Origin: Myxococcales bacterium
GTDB lineage: Bacteria > Myxococcota > Polyangia > Fen-1088
Direction of reading: 5' to 3'
Length of the DNA stretch: 9,864 nucleotides
Assembly (NCBI GenBank): GCA_003155465.1
Contig: PMCR01000376.1
Span: forward strand, 1 to 9,864
The position numbers were made by a program, and so were the translations under genes. The notes under the pieces were generated by a model. That model ran no database searches. It was not told the origin of the DNA and saw only the letters and a list, made by a program, of their open reading frames with translations. Shown here in pieces: positions 1-6,425 of this stretch (the first letter of the stretch is position 1; each line of letters begins with the position of its first letter).

Positions 1-1049
1 CCGTAGTAGTAGCCGCGCTCTTCCTGCTCGGACAGCCACACCCGGCGCAATTCATACGATTCCTCGCCGGGCGGCACGCGCACGTGGTCCTTGTTGTCCA
101 CCACCGTGCGATCGGCGGAGCCACTGCCATGGGCGATCCACACGCCCGAGCAGGCGCGCAACACCGGTTCGATCGCCGCGACCAGGCCGCTGGCGGGATG
201 GCGGACTTGAACCGCGCCGTCGCTGCCGCGTTCATGGATATAGGGTTCGCGGTTGGCCAGCACCATCACCCTTTCGCCGGGGAAGTGGCGCACCAACGCT
301 TGTTTGAGATGCTGCGGGTTCCACGCACTGGCTGGCCCGTCAATCTCGCGCTCGGCGGCAATGCGCTCGACCAATTCGCGCACGTCAGCCACGATGGGCA
401 GAAACTCTTTGCGCCGCGATTCACCCAGGATGAAGCGGCGCAGTTCCTTGCGGAACCCACGCCACGACAGTCGGGCGGCGACCACGGTGACCAGCGCGGC
501 GCAGAGAGCGAGGCCGGCGAATACGATGAGCAGAAGCTGGCGCAGCCGCGCGTCTTTGCGGTCGATGAAGGAAAGGTCGTGCACCAACAGCAACAAGCCC
601 AAAGGCGTACCCTCGCGCACGACGGGCACGGCGCTGAGGTACACGTCGCCGCCTGGCAAGGACCAGTTGGTTCCCCAGGCCAGGCCGGGTGTGGTGGGCC
701 GGCCCTCGCGCTCGGCGGCCACGCGCTGCCTGACCTGGGCACAGTCGAGGTCACGGGGAAAGGCGGGCGTGCGGGCCAGCAGTTGGTTGTTCTGGCCGCA
801 GGCTCCGGCTGCGGTGATGCGCTCGTCGCGGGTCAGGTCGGTCAGCATGGCCTCGAAAGGCTCATGTGCCCCTGCCGCCCAGCGCGCAAGCAAGGCGGGC
901 TGGGCTTTTTGGGCAAGAGCGGCCATGCGCTGGGCGATGTCAGCCTCGAACCACCGGCGGGTGGTCCGCTGGACCGCGCTTGAAGCCAGGTAGGCCAGGA
1001 TGGCCACACCGGCCAGAAACACGACCAGGAAGCGAGCCATTCTGCGCAT
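1..1049 (-). CDS. otsA: Membrane-anchored trehalose-6-phosphate synthase, 5' part (GT20 domain cut by window edge)
   Basis: Alpha,alpha-trehalose-phosphate synthase joins UDP-glucose and glucose-6-phosphate to make trehalose-6-phosphate. Only about 349 codons are inside the window. Residues 5-25 form one membrane helix, 26-168 an extracytoplasmic segment, and 169-191 a second helix; 192-235 resembles a HAMP-like linker. The topology is that of a sensor kinase. The GT20 domain begins near residue 258 with VMVLANREPY, then SGLVAAIEPVL (glycine loop of the nucleotide-sugar site; SG here rather than the more usual GG), GVWIAHGSGSADR, and LRRVWLSEQEERGYYYG, all matching the OtsA N-terminal half. 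The ATG at 1049 follows GGAG with 5 bases between. Related long OtsA proteins with a membrane N-terminus are known, so the fusion is probably real. The acceptor and sensing functions are inferred. The gene diverges from the M23 peptidase gene. Confidence 0.88.
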   Translation of the reverse strand, partial: MRRMARFLVVFLAGVAILAYLASSAVQRTTRRWFEADIAQRMAALAQKAQPALLARWAAGAHEPFEAMLTDLTRDERITAAGACGQNNQLLARTPAFPRDLDCAQVRQRVAAEREGRPTTPGLAWGTNWSLPGGDVYLSAVPVVREGTPLGLLLLVHDLSFIDRKDARLRQLLLIVFAGLALCAALVTVVAARLSWRGFRKELRRFILGESRRKEFLPIVADVRELVERIAAEREIDGPASAWNPQHLKQALVRHFPGERVMVLANREPYIHERGSDGAVQVRHPASGLVAAIEPVLRACSGVWIAHGSGSADRTVVDNKDHVRVPPGEESYELRRVWLSEQEERGYYY

Positions 1050-1075
1050 GGTTTCTCCGAGGGTTTCAGGGTCTC

Positions 1076-1085
1076 AGCCTAGGCT
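1076..1085. promoter_or_regulatory. Perfect 10-base palindrome in the trehalose synthase leader
   Basis: AGCCTAGGCT reads identically on both strands and lies 27 bases upstream of the trehalose synthase ATG. Its half-site AGCCTA occurs again at 1132-1137, inside the candidate -10 region. This could be an operator, but a 10-base palindrome can occur by chance and no regulator is identified. Confidence 0.2.
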
Positions 1086-1131
1086 AGTCTCGGCCTCGCG
1101 TCCGGGCGCGCCACTGCCACACGCGAAGGCC

Positions 1132-1160
1132 AGCCTAACCGGAGGTCGACTTGGCTTCAA
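1132..1160 (-). promoter_or_regulatory. Candidate sigma-70-type promoter for the trehalose synthase gene
   Basis: On the minus strand, TTGAAG (1160-1155) and TAGGCT (1137-1132) are separated by exactly 17 bases. Initiation would fall near 1125, giving a leader of about 75 bases before the ATG at 1049. The -35 element is good; the -10 element is moderate. It overlaps the likely -35 region of the divergent peptidase gene, so the two promoters may compete. Confidence 0.4.
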
Positions 1161-1184
1161 CAGCGGTGATCGGATTCATATAAT
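1157..1184 (+). promoter_or_regulatory. Candidate promoter of the M23 peptidase gene with consensus TATAAT
   Basis: A perfect TATAAT lies at 1179-1184. A weak -35-like TTCAAC lies at 1157-1162, 16 bases upstream. Initiation is expected about 6-7 bases after the hexamer, near 1191, almost on the GTG start codon at 1194. No Shine-Dalgarno fits between them, so the mRNA is probably leaderless or nearly so. Confidence 0.5.
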
Positions 1185-1193
1185 GTTGGTCTT

Positions 1194-2546
1194 GTGATCT
1201 TCTTCCGGCTTTCGGCTCTTGCTGCAGTCGCCCTGCTCGCGGCTGATGTCCCGGCCGTGGCAGCCCAGACGCCTTGGCCCGCGCGAAGGCGTCGCAGCGA
1301 GGAAGGGCTGCGGCCCGGCGTGCACGAATTGAAGGACATCCGGCGCTGGCCGGCTGAGCCAGCGTCCCCGCCCAGCCCGCCTGATCCGTCTCGCTTCCGT
1401 GCCGCCCTTTCTGGCTTGTGCGAAGGCATGGCTACGGCGCGCGCCATCGCAAGTGTTGCCGACGGTGTGCGCGAGGCTGCTGCCGAGGCGAGCGTGGACC
1501 CGTTTCTCCTCGCGGCGCTGGTCTATCGGGCCAGTCGCTGCAACCCACGGCTGCGGACATCGTTTGGCATCGGGCTGTTGCAGATCCAACCGCGCATGTA
1601 TGCGGCCAATGTGCGCGTCTCGCAACTGGTGTATCAAGTGCGTGAGGGAGAGGCGTGGGCGGAGAAGACGCGGCCTTTGCCGCGGGGGGCGCTCAATCCG
1701 TGGCTGCTCACACAGGCGCGCCATAGCCTGCGGGTGGGGGCGGCCCTTCTGGGCATGTGGCAGGATCAACACCCGGCCATCGACCAGGCCTTTGCAGGCT
1801 CGGTGTCCCACCGGAGTGCGGTGGCGCACTTTGGTTGGGGGGATGTGGTGCGTGGCACGGGCGGCGAGGATCGCGCCCTAGTCGCCCGGCGACGGCTGAT
1901 CGACCGCTACTTGGGCAGGCAGCCCGTACCGCATCAGACACCGTTGGGAATTGCCGTGGTCTCGCCGCTTGAAGGCACGCCGCGCGTGGCGCCCAGTGGC
2001 CTTGGTGAGGATCGCGAACTGGGTGTGCGCGCCCATCGCGGCCTCGACATTGACGCCACCGCGGGCGAGCCGGTGCTCAGCCTGGCCGACGGCGTGGTGG
2101 CGTTCGTGGGTTTCGACCTGCCCGGGCGGGTGCCGGCGATGGCTGTGCCGCCCGAAGAGCTGGGGCGGACTCGGCGTCCCCCATTGGGTCCCGGTGGCCT
2201 GTTCGTGTGTGTGCGCCACGGGGAAGTGATCCAGTCCTGCTACATGCACCTATCCAGGTATCGCGTGCATGTCGGCGACCGAGTGAAGGCCGGTGACCGA
2301 CTTGGCGCCGTCGGCCATTCGGGAACCAAGGTTTCGGGCAGTCATCTTCACCTGCAGATCTTCGTCAAGGGCAATATCGTCAATCCGGCTCCCATTCTGG
2401 GGCCCGAACTGGTGATCCCGCCCCAGGACACCGTGGCCCACGATCTGGCCATGCGATCCAAGAAGCTGCGCCTCAGGCACGAGCGGAGCGCCCGCCGACG
2501 CGCGCACCTGGCTGCGCACAGAGATCCAGGCGCGCGACAGGAGTAG
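1194..2546 (+). CDS. Secreted M23-family metallopeptidase with degenerate transglycosylase-like N-terminal domain
   Basis: 450 residues. Residues 1-24 are a signal peptide ending near AVAAQ. Residues about 90-245 align by eye with a lytic transglycosylase (SLT) fold: VDPFLLAALVYRASRCNP, then SFGIGLLQIQP, then a helical HSLRVGAALLGMW segment. The usual catalytic Glu of the ESxxNP motif is Ala113, so this half is probably non-catalytic. Residues about 265-400 are a LytM/M23 (peptidoglycan DD-endopeptidase type) domain with zinc ligands in HRGLD (His281, Asp285) and HLH (His384, His386), plus GDRVKAGDRLGAVGHSG. The tail is Arg/His-rich. M23 domains cut peptidoglycan cross-bridges, so a periplasmic wall-remodelling role is likely. 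GTG at 1194 is the first start after the in-frame stop at 1167; there is no Shine-Dalgarno, but TATAAT lies 9 bases upstream. Confidence 0.85.
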   Translation: MIFFRLSALAAVALLAADVPAVAAQTPWPARRRRSEEGLRPGVHELKDIRRWPAEPASPPSPPDPSRFRAALSGLCEGMATARAIASVADGVREAAAEASVDPFLLAALVYRASRCNPRLRTSFGIGLLQIQPRMYAANVRVSQLVYQVREGEAWAEKTRPLPRGALNPWLLTQARHSLRVGAALLGMWQDQHPAIDQAFAGSVSHRSAVAHFGWGDVVRGTGGEDRALVARRRLIDRYLGRQPVPHQTPLGIAVVSPLEGTPRVAPSGLGEDRELGVRAHRGLDIDATAGEPVLSLADGVVAFVGFDLPGRVPAMAVPPEELGRTRRPPLGPGGLFVCVRHGEVIQSCYMHLSRYRVHVGDRVKAGDRLGAVGHSGTKVSGSHLHLQIFVKGNIVNPAPILGPELVIPPQDTVAHDLAMRSKKLRLRHERSARRRAHLAAHRDPGARQE

Positions 2547-2567
2547 CCCTCTCTCCCAGCTCCGGTG

Positions 2568-2573
2568 CATAAT
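2568..2573 (+). promoter_or_regulatory. -10-like CATAAT just before the small gene at 2581
   Basis: CATAAT, one mismatch from consensus, ends 7 bases before the ATG at 2581. This spacing would place transcription initiation on or next to the A of the start codon. I see no convincing -35 element or Shine-Dalgarno. It resembles the arrangement in front of the M23 gene. Confidence 0.35.
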
Positions 2574-2580
2574 CACGCGC

Positions 2581-2730
2581 ATGAGCGAAGCAGGCGCGAG
2601 TCTTGGCGGTCAGCCGCGACGGAAATTCGCTGGCGCAGGCGGAACGCCCGGTGGCTTCGGCGAGCTTTTCATCGGTCTTGGCCCGGCTGGCATCGGCTTC
2701 TACCTGCTGTTCAACCACGTGTATGCGTAG
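2581..2730 (+). CDS. Small 49-residue membrane protein, possibly a 3'-truncated gene
   Basis: ATG at 2581 to TAG at 2728-2730. The N-terminus is Gly/Ala/Arg-rich and polar; residues 25-45 (GFGELFIGLGPAGIGFYLLF) form one hydrophobic segment, after which the protein stops at NHVYA. Codon third positions are mostly G/C, as in the flanking genes, which supports real coding. From memory, it resembles the start of a longer multi-helix membrane protein seen in myxobacteria-like genomes, where the GGFGE-type segment is followed by three or more further helices. Nothing similar continues after the stop in any frame, so this is either a truncated remnant or a genuine one-helix protein. It converges on the metal permease gene 36 bases away. 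Function unknown. Confidence 0.5.
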   Translation: MSEAGASLGGQPRRKFAGAGGTPGGFGELFIGLGPAGIGFYLLFNHVYA

Positions 2731-2766
2731 ACCCAAAAGACCGTTCAATTCATAGAGGCGCCAGCT

Positions 2767-3528
2767 TCACGCAGCCCGACTCGCGTTGACTGCTCCGCGC
2801 ACGAGCGTGAAGACGATCCCGCTGAGTGCGTAGAGCGCCACGACGGTATGTCCGGTGGGAAGGTCGAGGAAGTACGACGCGGTGATGGCGATGAGGTTGA
2901 GCACTGTCCCGAGCCCCCACGCGAGCAGCAGTTTCGTCCTGAACGAGCGGTTCACACTCGATACGATGAAAGCAGGAGCCACCAGGATGGCGAACACCAC
3001 GAGAACCCCCGCGAGATTGACGGAGCTGGTGACGGTGAGCGAGAACGTGCCGAAGAACACCATCTCCTTCAACGTGCCCCGCAATCGTCCCATGGTGAAC
3101 CAGAGCACAGCCCCAATGGCCAGATAGAGGCCCGCCGTCTTGAGGACGGCGCGCATCGGCACGAAGAGGATGTCGGCGGCCACTAGGTGTTGCATCTCCT
3201 CCGCCCCGCGGGGCGCCCGGGATAGGGCGATGACCGCGGCGCTCATTCCGAAGGCGTAGAGAAGCCCGATGAAAGCCTCATGGTTCCGCGTTCGTTTGGT
3301 CGACAGAGCAATAAGGAAGGCGCCCGCAAGCGAGAAGGCGAGCGACACCGGGTACATATACCTGCCGTCGAAAGCCAGGATAGAGATCGCGGCGCCAAAG
3401 GCGGCCATCTGTCCAATTCCGAGATCGGTGAAGATGATGCCGCGCTCGATGATGTGCAGTCCATAGTAGGAATGGATGCCGAGGAGCACGACCGAGAGAA
3501 GGAATGCGCTGAGGAGAATGTCGATCAT
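2767..3528 (-). CDS. ABC-3 family metal transporter permease (ZnuB-like)
   Basis: 253 residues and strongly hydrophobic, with about seven to eight membrane helices. It is an inner-membrane permease of the family that moves Zn, Mn or Fe (ABC-3). Family-like features are the N-terminal IHSYYGLHIIERGIIFTDLG region, at the place where ZnuB normally has a GDALSHA-type motif, and the TSSVNLAGVLVVFAILVAPA segment, typical of the later core helices. The first motif is altered: TDLGIGQMAAFG replaces the usual His-containing sequence. The reading frame is open upstream to 3618, but the ATG at 3528 begins the natural hydrophobic N-terminus and overlaps the binding-protein stop by 4 bases (ATGA), indicating translational coupling. 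It is the last gene of the operon. No ATP-binding subunit gene accompanies it. Metal specificity cannot be read from the sequence. Confidence 0.82.
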   Translation of the reverse strand: MIDILLSAFLLSVVLLGIHSYYGLHIIERGIIFTDLGIGQMAAFGAAISILAFDGRYMYPVSLAFSLAGAFLIALSTKRTRNHEAFIGLLYAFGMSAAVIALSRAPRGAEEMQHLVAADILFVPMRAVLKTAGLYLAIGAVLWFTMGRLRGTLKEMVFFGTFSLTVTSSVNLAGVLVVFAILVAPAFIVSSVNRSFRTKLLLAWGLGTVLNLIAITASYFLDLPTGHTVVALYALSGIVFTLVRGAVNASRAA

Positions 3529-4427
3529 TTGAGGACGCTCGCCAGCAGGGTGTCGTACAGGCTGAAAATGTCCTTGGCAGACGCAACCGCTCCCACATCT
3601 TGTGGCAGCACGACCCACGGAACCGACAGCTTCTTCGCCAAACCTTCGGGGGACTTCCTTTCGTGATACGGATCGGCCGCGACCATGTAGACCGTGCCGG
3701 CCGCATTCGCCTCGATCAGCTCCTCCAGGTGTCGGCTAGTCGGAGGTATGCCGGGCTTCGGCTCCAACTCGCCGACAATCCTCATTCCGGTTCGCCGAGC
3801 GAAGTAGTTGAACAGGCGGTGGTATTGGATGATCGCCTTGCCTCGAAGCGGCGCGGCCTTCTTGTCCCATGCGTCGGACTGGGCCTTCCAGCGCGCCAGG
3901 AGAACGTCGAGGTTCTTCCGGTACGCGCTGGCACCGCCGCGATCGGCACGCGCCAGGGCATCGGCAATGGCGCGCGCCACGGGCGGCACATTGTGCCAGT
4001 CGAGGATGAAGTGCGGGTTTCCTTCGGGATGGATGTCGCCCTCGGAGCGGCTCAGCTTGTCCGGCTTCTCGATGAGCTCGACGAACTGGGACAGGTCGAC
4101 GAAGCCGTCGGCACCCGGCACGATCTTCGGGTTGCTGGCCTGCCGGATGAGCGGCGGCACGAACCCGATTTCCAGCGAGGCGCCATTGATGATGAGAAGG
4201 TCCGCTTGGCGCAGCCTTCCGATGAACGAGGGGCGGGGCACCACGAAATGCGGGTCTTCATCACCCTTGGCGAGGGTGGTCACATCGACTTGGTCCTTGG
4301 CGATCTCCCCGACCAGCGCTGCGATGTAGGGATAGGTGACCACGATCTTGGTCTTGGCCTGTGCAGGGCCGGCGAGGGCGAGGCCGATCGCTGTTGCGAC
4401 CAGCAGGTTTGTCATCATGAACTTCAT
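3525..4427 (-). CDS. Periplasmic metal-binding protein of an ABC transporter (ZnuA/cluster A-I type)
   Basis: 300 residues with a signal peptide ending near AQA (residue 24). It would capture a divalent metal in the periplasm and hand it to the permease. The three His ligands expected in this family sit in DPHF (His60), NPHF (His139) and QYHRLFNYF (His203); Asp277 in LPQDVG is the candidate fourth ligand. The long His/Asp-rich loop of classical ZnuA is absent, with only a short SEGDIHPEGN stretch before His139. Zinc is therefore likely but Mn or Fe is possible. The ATG at 4427 has AGGAG 7 bases upstream. It lies 17 bases after the porin gene and overlaps the permease start by 4 bases, so it belongs to the same operon. 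Confidence 0.88.
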   Translation of the reverse strand: MKFMMTNLLVATAIGLALAGPAQAKTKIVVTYPYIAALVGEIAKDQVDVTTLAKGDEDPHFVVPRPSFIGRLRQADLLIINGASLEIGFVPPLIRQASNPKIVPGADGFVDLSQFVELIEKPDKLSRSEGDIHPEGNPHFILDWHNVPPVARAIADALARADRGGASAYRKNLDVLLARWKAQSDAWDKKAAPLRGKAIIQYHRLFNYFARRTGMRIVGELEPKPGIPPTSRHLEELIEANAAGTVYMVAADPYHERKSPEGLAKKLSVPWVVLPQDVGAVASAKDIFSLYDTLLASVLK

Positions 4428-4444
4428 TGGGCTTCTCCTAGTCC

Positions 4445-5842
4445 TCAGAATGAATGCGCCCCGTGGGGGCCGACGGCGATGTTCATCTGGAGCAAGACCT
4501 CGTGGATATCCTTGCGCGCCCCATCCAGATAGCGGGACCGGTCGAACGCATACTGAAGTCGGAATCTGGAGAATTCAGTCGGGCTGAATTCGAGCATGGC
4601 GGTGTAGCGCTGAAGCATGTTGTCGAGCGGCTGCCCCACGCCGTCGATGGTGAGCGAGTTCTGGACGAGCAGGTCGAATCGGGCCCCCACCCTCCACTGG
4701 CCCGGATCGTCAAATCGCCAGATGAGCTGGGTGTAGAAACCACCCTGCTTCTTGGATTCGTGGTGCATGCGCCCATCGGGGTCGGACGCCAGAGCAAGAT
4801 CCCCGGATGACACGCGGCCAAGGTATTCGCTTTGCCAGGTGATGCTCCGGTACGAACTGATGAGGTACTTGTAGGTCAACTCAGCGTCGTACAGGACCGT
4901 GCCGGGAGCGCTGAAGGCCGTGTCGGTCGGCAAGCCGTCGATGCGCGTCTGGGTCGAGTGTCCGTACATGGTGGAGGCACCAAGCAAAAAGACGTGGTCC
5001 CCGAAATCGAATGAGGTCTTCAGCGATCCGACGTACAAGGCCGGGACGAACGGAGCCGTGGACAAGAGTACCGTCCCGTTTGCCCTGGTCAGGCTGTAGC
5101 CAACGGCGTTGAAGGTCGGCGATCCAGCAGAGATGCCCTGAAAGACCTCGAAGTTGAACTGCAAGAGGAAATCGACAGGTGCGGTCCAGGACACCCTCAA
5201 TCCCGGGTTCTTGAACCCTTCCGCACCGATGAAGGCCTCGTAGACGAGAGGCTGGTCGTAGAAATCCCAGAAGTGTTGGTGCATTCCATTGAGCCGTCCG
5301 AAGGCCGAAAGCAACTTCCCGATTCGTAGCTGAAAGCCGAACGGGAGTTGGCGTGTGTCGACGTAGGCCTCCTCGACGTCGACCCCAGCGGGCGCGACCG
5401 TGACAATGCCGGAGAAGTCGAAGTACGGATCAACCGCGGCGTTGAAGGCCAGTTCGAGGTAGTTGAAGTCGATCCCCCGCAACTTCCCGCCCCGGTCCGA
5501 TTCTTCGAGGTATCCGGGAAGGGCAAGGGTCTGGGCGGCGCGATCGGTGATACTGGTGCCGACCAGGGCGAAGTCGGTGATGATCGAAAGATCCGGGTTG
5601 AAGCGATTCTGAGTGAAGGCTCCCGCGTTTGACCGGGGCGAGGGTGGCGGAGCGCGCTCTTCCGCAGCCTTTTCCAGCGCCTCGATGCGCCGAAGGAGGT
5701 CATCGTCGCAGGGTGCTGGCTTCGCTTCAGGCGCGGCCGGCGCGCCGCCGGGTGTCGGGATGTCGGTCGCAGCGGGCGCGGTGGCTCTGCCCTCGGGCGG
5801 CTGCGCGAGCAGCAAGGCTGCAATCAGAGCAGAAGGAATCAT
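4445..5842 (-). CDS. Outer-membrane porin-like beta-barrel, putative metal uptake channel
   Basis: 465 residues. A short signal peptide (IPSALIAALLLAQ) is followed by a Pro/Ala-rich linker and a short coiled-coil (DDDLLRRIEALEKAAEE, near residues 47-63). From about residue 75 onward (FNPDLSIITDF) alternating polar/hydrophobic strands rich in Tyr, Phe and Trp continue to the end, and the last residue is Phe, as in barrel assembly signals. Similar barrels beside ZnuA-like genes are often labelled zinc-regulated TonB-dependent receptor, but I see no TonB box or plug domain, so porin-like is safer. ATG at 5842 is preferred over the GTG at 5845 because GGAGG lies 7 bases before it. It is the second gene of the operon. 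Metal transport is inferred from position only. Confidence 0.75.
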   Translation of the reverse strand: MIPSALIAALLLAQPPEGRATAPAATDIPTPGGAPAAPEAKPAPCDDDLLRRIEALEKAAEERAPPPSPRSNAGAFTQNRFNPDLSIITDFALVGTSITDRAAQTLALPGYLEESDRGGKLRGIDFNYLELAFNAAVDPYFDFSGIVTVAPAGVDVEEAYVDTRQLPFGFQLRIGKLLSAFGRLNGMHQHFWDFYDQPLVYEAFIGAEGFKNPGLRVSWTAPVDFLLQFNFEVFQGISAGSPTFNAVGYSLTRANGTVLLSTAPFVPALYVGSLKTSFDFGDHVFLLGASTMYGHSTQTRIDGLPTDTAFSAPGTVLYDAELTYKYLISSYRSITWQSEYLGRVSSGDLALASDPDGRMHHESKKQGGFYTQLIWRFDDPGQWRVGARFDLLVQNSLTIDGVGQPLDNMLQRYTAMLEFSPTEFSRFRLQYAFDRSRYLDGARKDIHEVLLQMNIAVGPHGAHSF

Positions 5843-5869
5843 CACTCGTCCTCCGTGGATTCACCAAAC

Positions 5870-5911
5870 CGGGAGCGTGGCGGCGAAAACGAAAAGACAG
5901 GGACGCTCCCG
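5870..5911 (-). repeat. Stem-loop in the leader between the His/Cys gene and the porin gene
   Basis: A perfect 9-base inverted repeat pairs 5870-5878 with 5903-5911 (arms CGGGAGCGT and ACGCTCCCG) around a 24-base loop. It ends 27 bases upstream of the porin ATG, just above the GGAGG ribosome binding site. It has no following T-run, so it is not a standard intrinsic terminator in either direction. It may be an mRNA-stability or attenuation element that sets the ratio of barrel to upstream protein. Confidence 0.4.
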
Positions 5912-5946
5912 CTCCCCGGCCTTCCCTGTGCGCCCCTGGCGCTTTG

Positions 5947-5963
5947 CCTGGGCTACGCCCAGG
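5947..5963 (-). repeat. Compact hairpin at the end of the small His/Cys gene
   Basis: CCTGGGC and GCCCAGG pair over 7 bases around a 3-base loop. The hairpin covers the last codons and the stop codon (5953-5955) of the upstream gene. It lacks a T-run on the minus strand, so a classical terminator is unlikely. It may be a processing or partial attenuation point between the first and second operon genes. Confidence 0.3.
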
Positions 5964-6378
5964 GAGGCGAGTTCTTGGGGGCGAGGAGGATCACCGCCAC
6001 TGCTGATACTGTGCCGACGGCTGAAAGTGACGGGAGGGGTGCGGCCAAGAGCAGCGGGGCGGGCCGCGAGTCCAGATCAGGCAACAAGGCGAACCGCTCG
6101 CGGGTGTTGGCCCGGGCCAGACAGTGGTCATGGGCACCCTCGGCTGATTGGGCCGGGCCGTCGAGAACGGGATGCGTGGTTGCGCGCTCAGGGGTCGAAT
6201 TCACCACTTGTGCTTCGCGCGGCGATCCCAGGTGAACCGCCTCACCATGTTCGAAACAGACACCATGCCGGACGACCACCAGATGGCCTAGGGCAAGAAG
6301 CTGGGCAGCCAGCAGCAGGGTGCTCGTGGCGCGCATCCTCGCGCGTCGCACTTGTTCGCTGCCCGTGGCCCAAGCCAT
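5953..6378 (-). CDS. Small His/Cys-containing membrane or periplasmic protein, first gene of the metal operon
   Basis: 141 residues of unknown function. Residues 17-36 form a signal-anchor or signal peptide. Next come RHGVCFEHGEAVH (His38, Cys41, His44, His49) and, after a polar stretch, GAHDHC (His83, His85, Cys86), which look like metal-binding clusters. A weakly hydrophobic C-terminal segment (about 118-132) ends in LLAPKNSPP; I recall similar LAPKTSPP endings in myxobacterial small proteins, which I cannot verify here. It may be a periplasmic metal chelator or chaperone. ATG at 6378 is the first start; Met15 at 6336 would give a more standard signal peptide. The gene is 110 bases upstream of the porin ATG and likely co-transcribed with it. 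Confidence 0.6.
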   Translation of the reverse strand: MAWATGSEQVRRARMRATSTLLLAAQLLALGHLVVVRHGVCFEHGEAVHLGSPREAQVVNSTPERATTHPVLDGPAQSAEGAHDHCLARANTRERFALLPDLDSRPAPLLLAAPLPSLSAVGTVSAVAVILLAPKNSPPWA

Positions 6379-6384
6379 TTCCTC

Positions 6385-6413
6385 TACCTACGAGACGATG
6401 GTGAGGGAGTCAA
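6385..6413 (-). promoter_or_regulatory. Candidate promoter of the metal operon
   Basis: On the minus strand TTGACT (6413-6408, one mismatch from consensus) and TAGGTA (6390-6385, weak) are separated by 17 bases. The -10 element ends 6 bases before the ATG at 6378, so initiation would be at about the start codon. A purine-rich AGAGG also sits there but is too close to the ATG to act as a normal Shine-Dalgarno. I see no AT-rich Zur-box-like palindrome. Confidence 0.35.
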
Positions 6414-6425
6414 GGCGCGGCCTGG

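Noticed and set aside
84..993. Long plus-strand open frames opposite the trehalose synthase gene
   Set aside because: They run antisense to a gene with clear OtsA motifs and membrane topology; their products are low-complexity and match nothing I recognise. Typical GC-rich shadow frames.
3600..4532. 310-residue plus-strand open frame opposite the metal-binding protein gene
   Set aside because: The opposite strand encodes the ZnuA-type protein with all expected His ligands, a ribosome binding site and operon overlaps; this frame has no recognisable domain.
5870..5911. Inverted repeat as an intrinsic terminator
   Set aside because: The loop is 24 bases and no T-run follows on either strand, so I kept it only as a stem-loop of unknown role.
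5613..6404. 263-residue plus-strand open frame over the operon start
   Set aside because: It spans parts of two minus-strand genes and their spacer, with an Arg/Ala/Pro-rich composition typical of shadow frames in GC-rich DNA.
6379..6425. Zur-type operator upstream of the metal operon
   Set aside because: I looked for an AT-rich palindrome of the Zur kind and found none; only a candidate promoter is supported.
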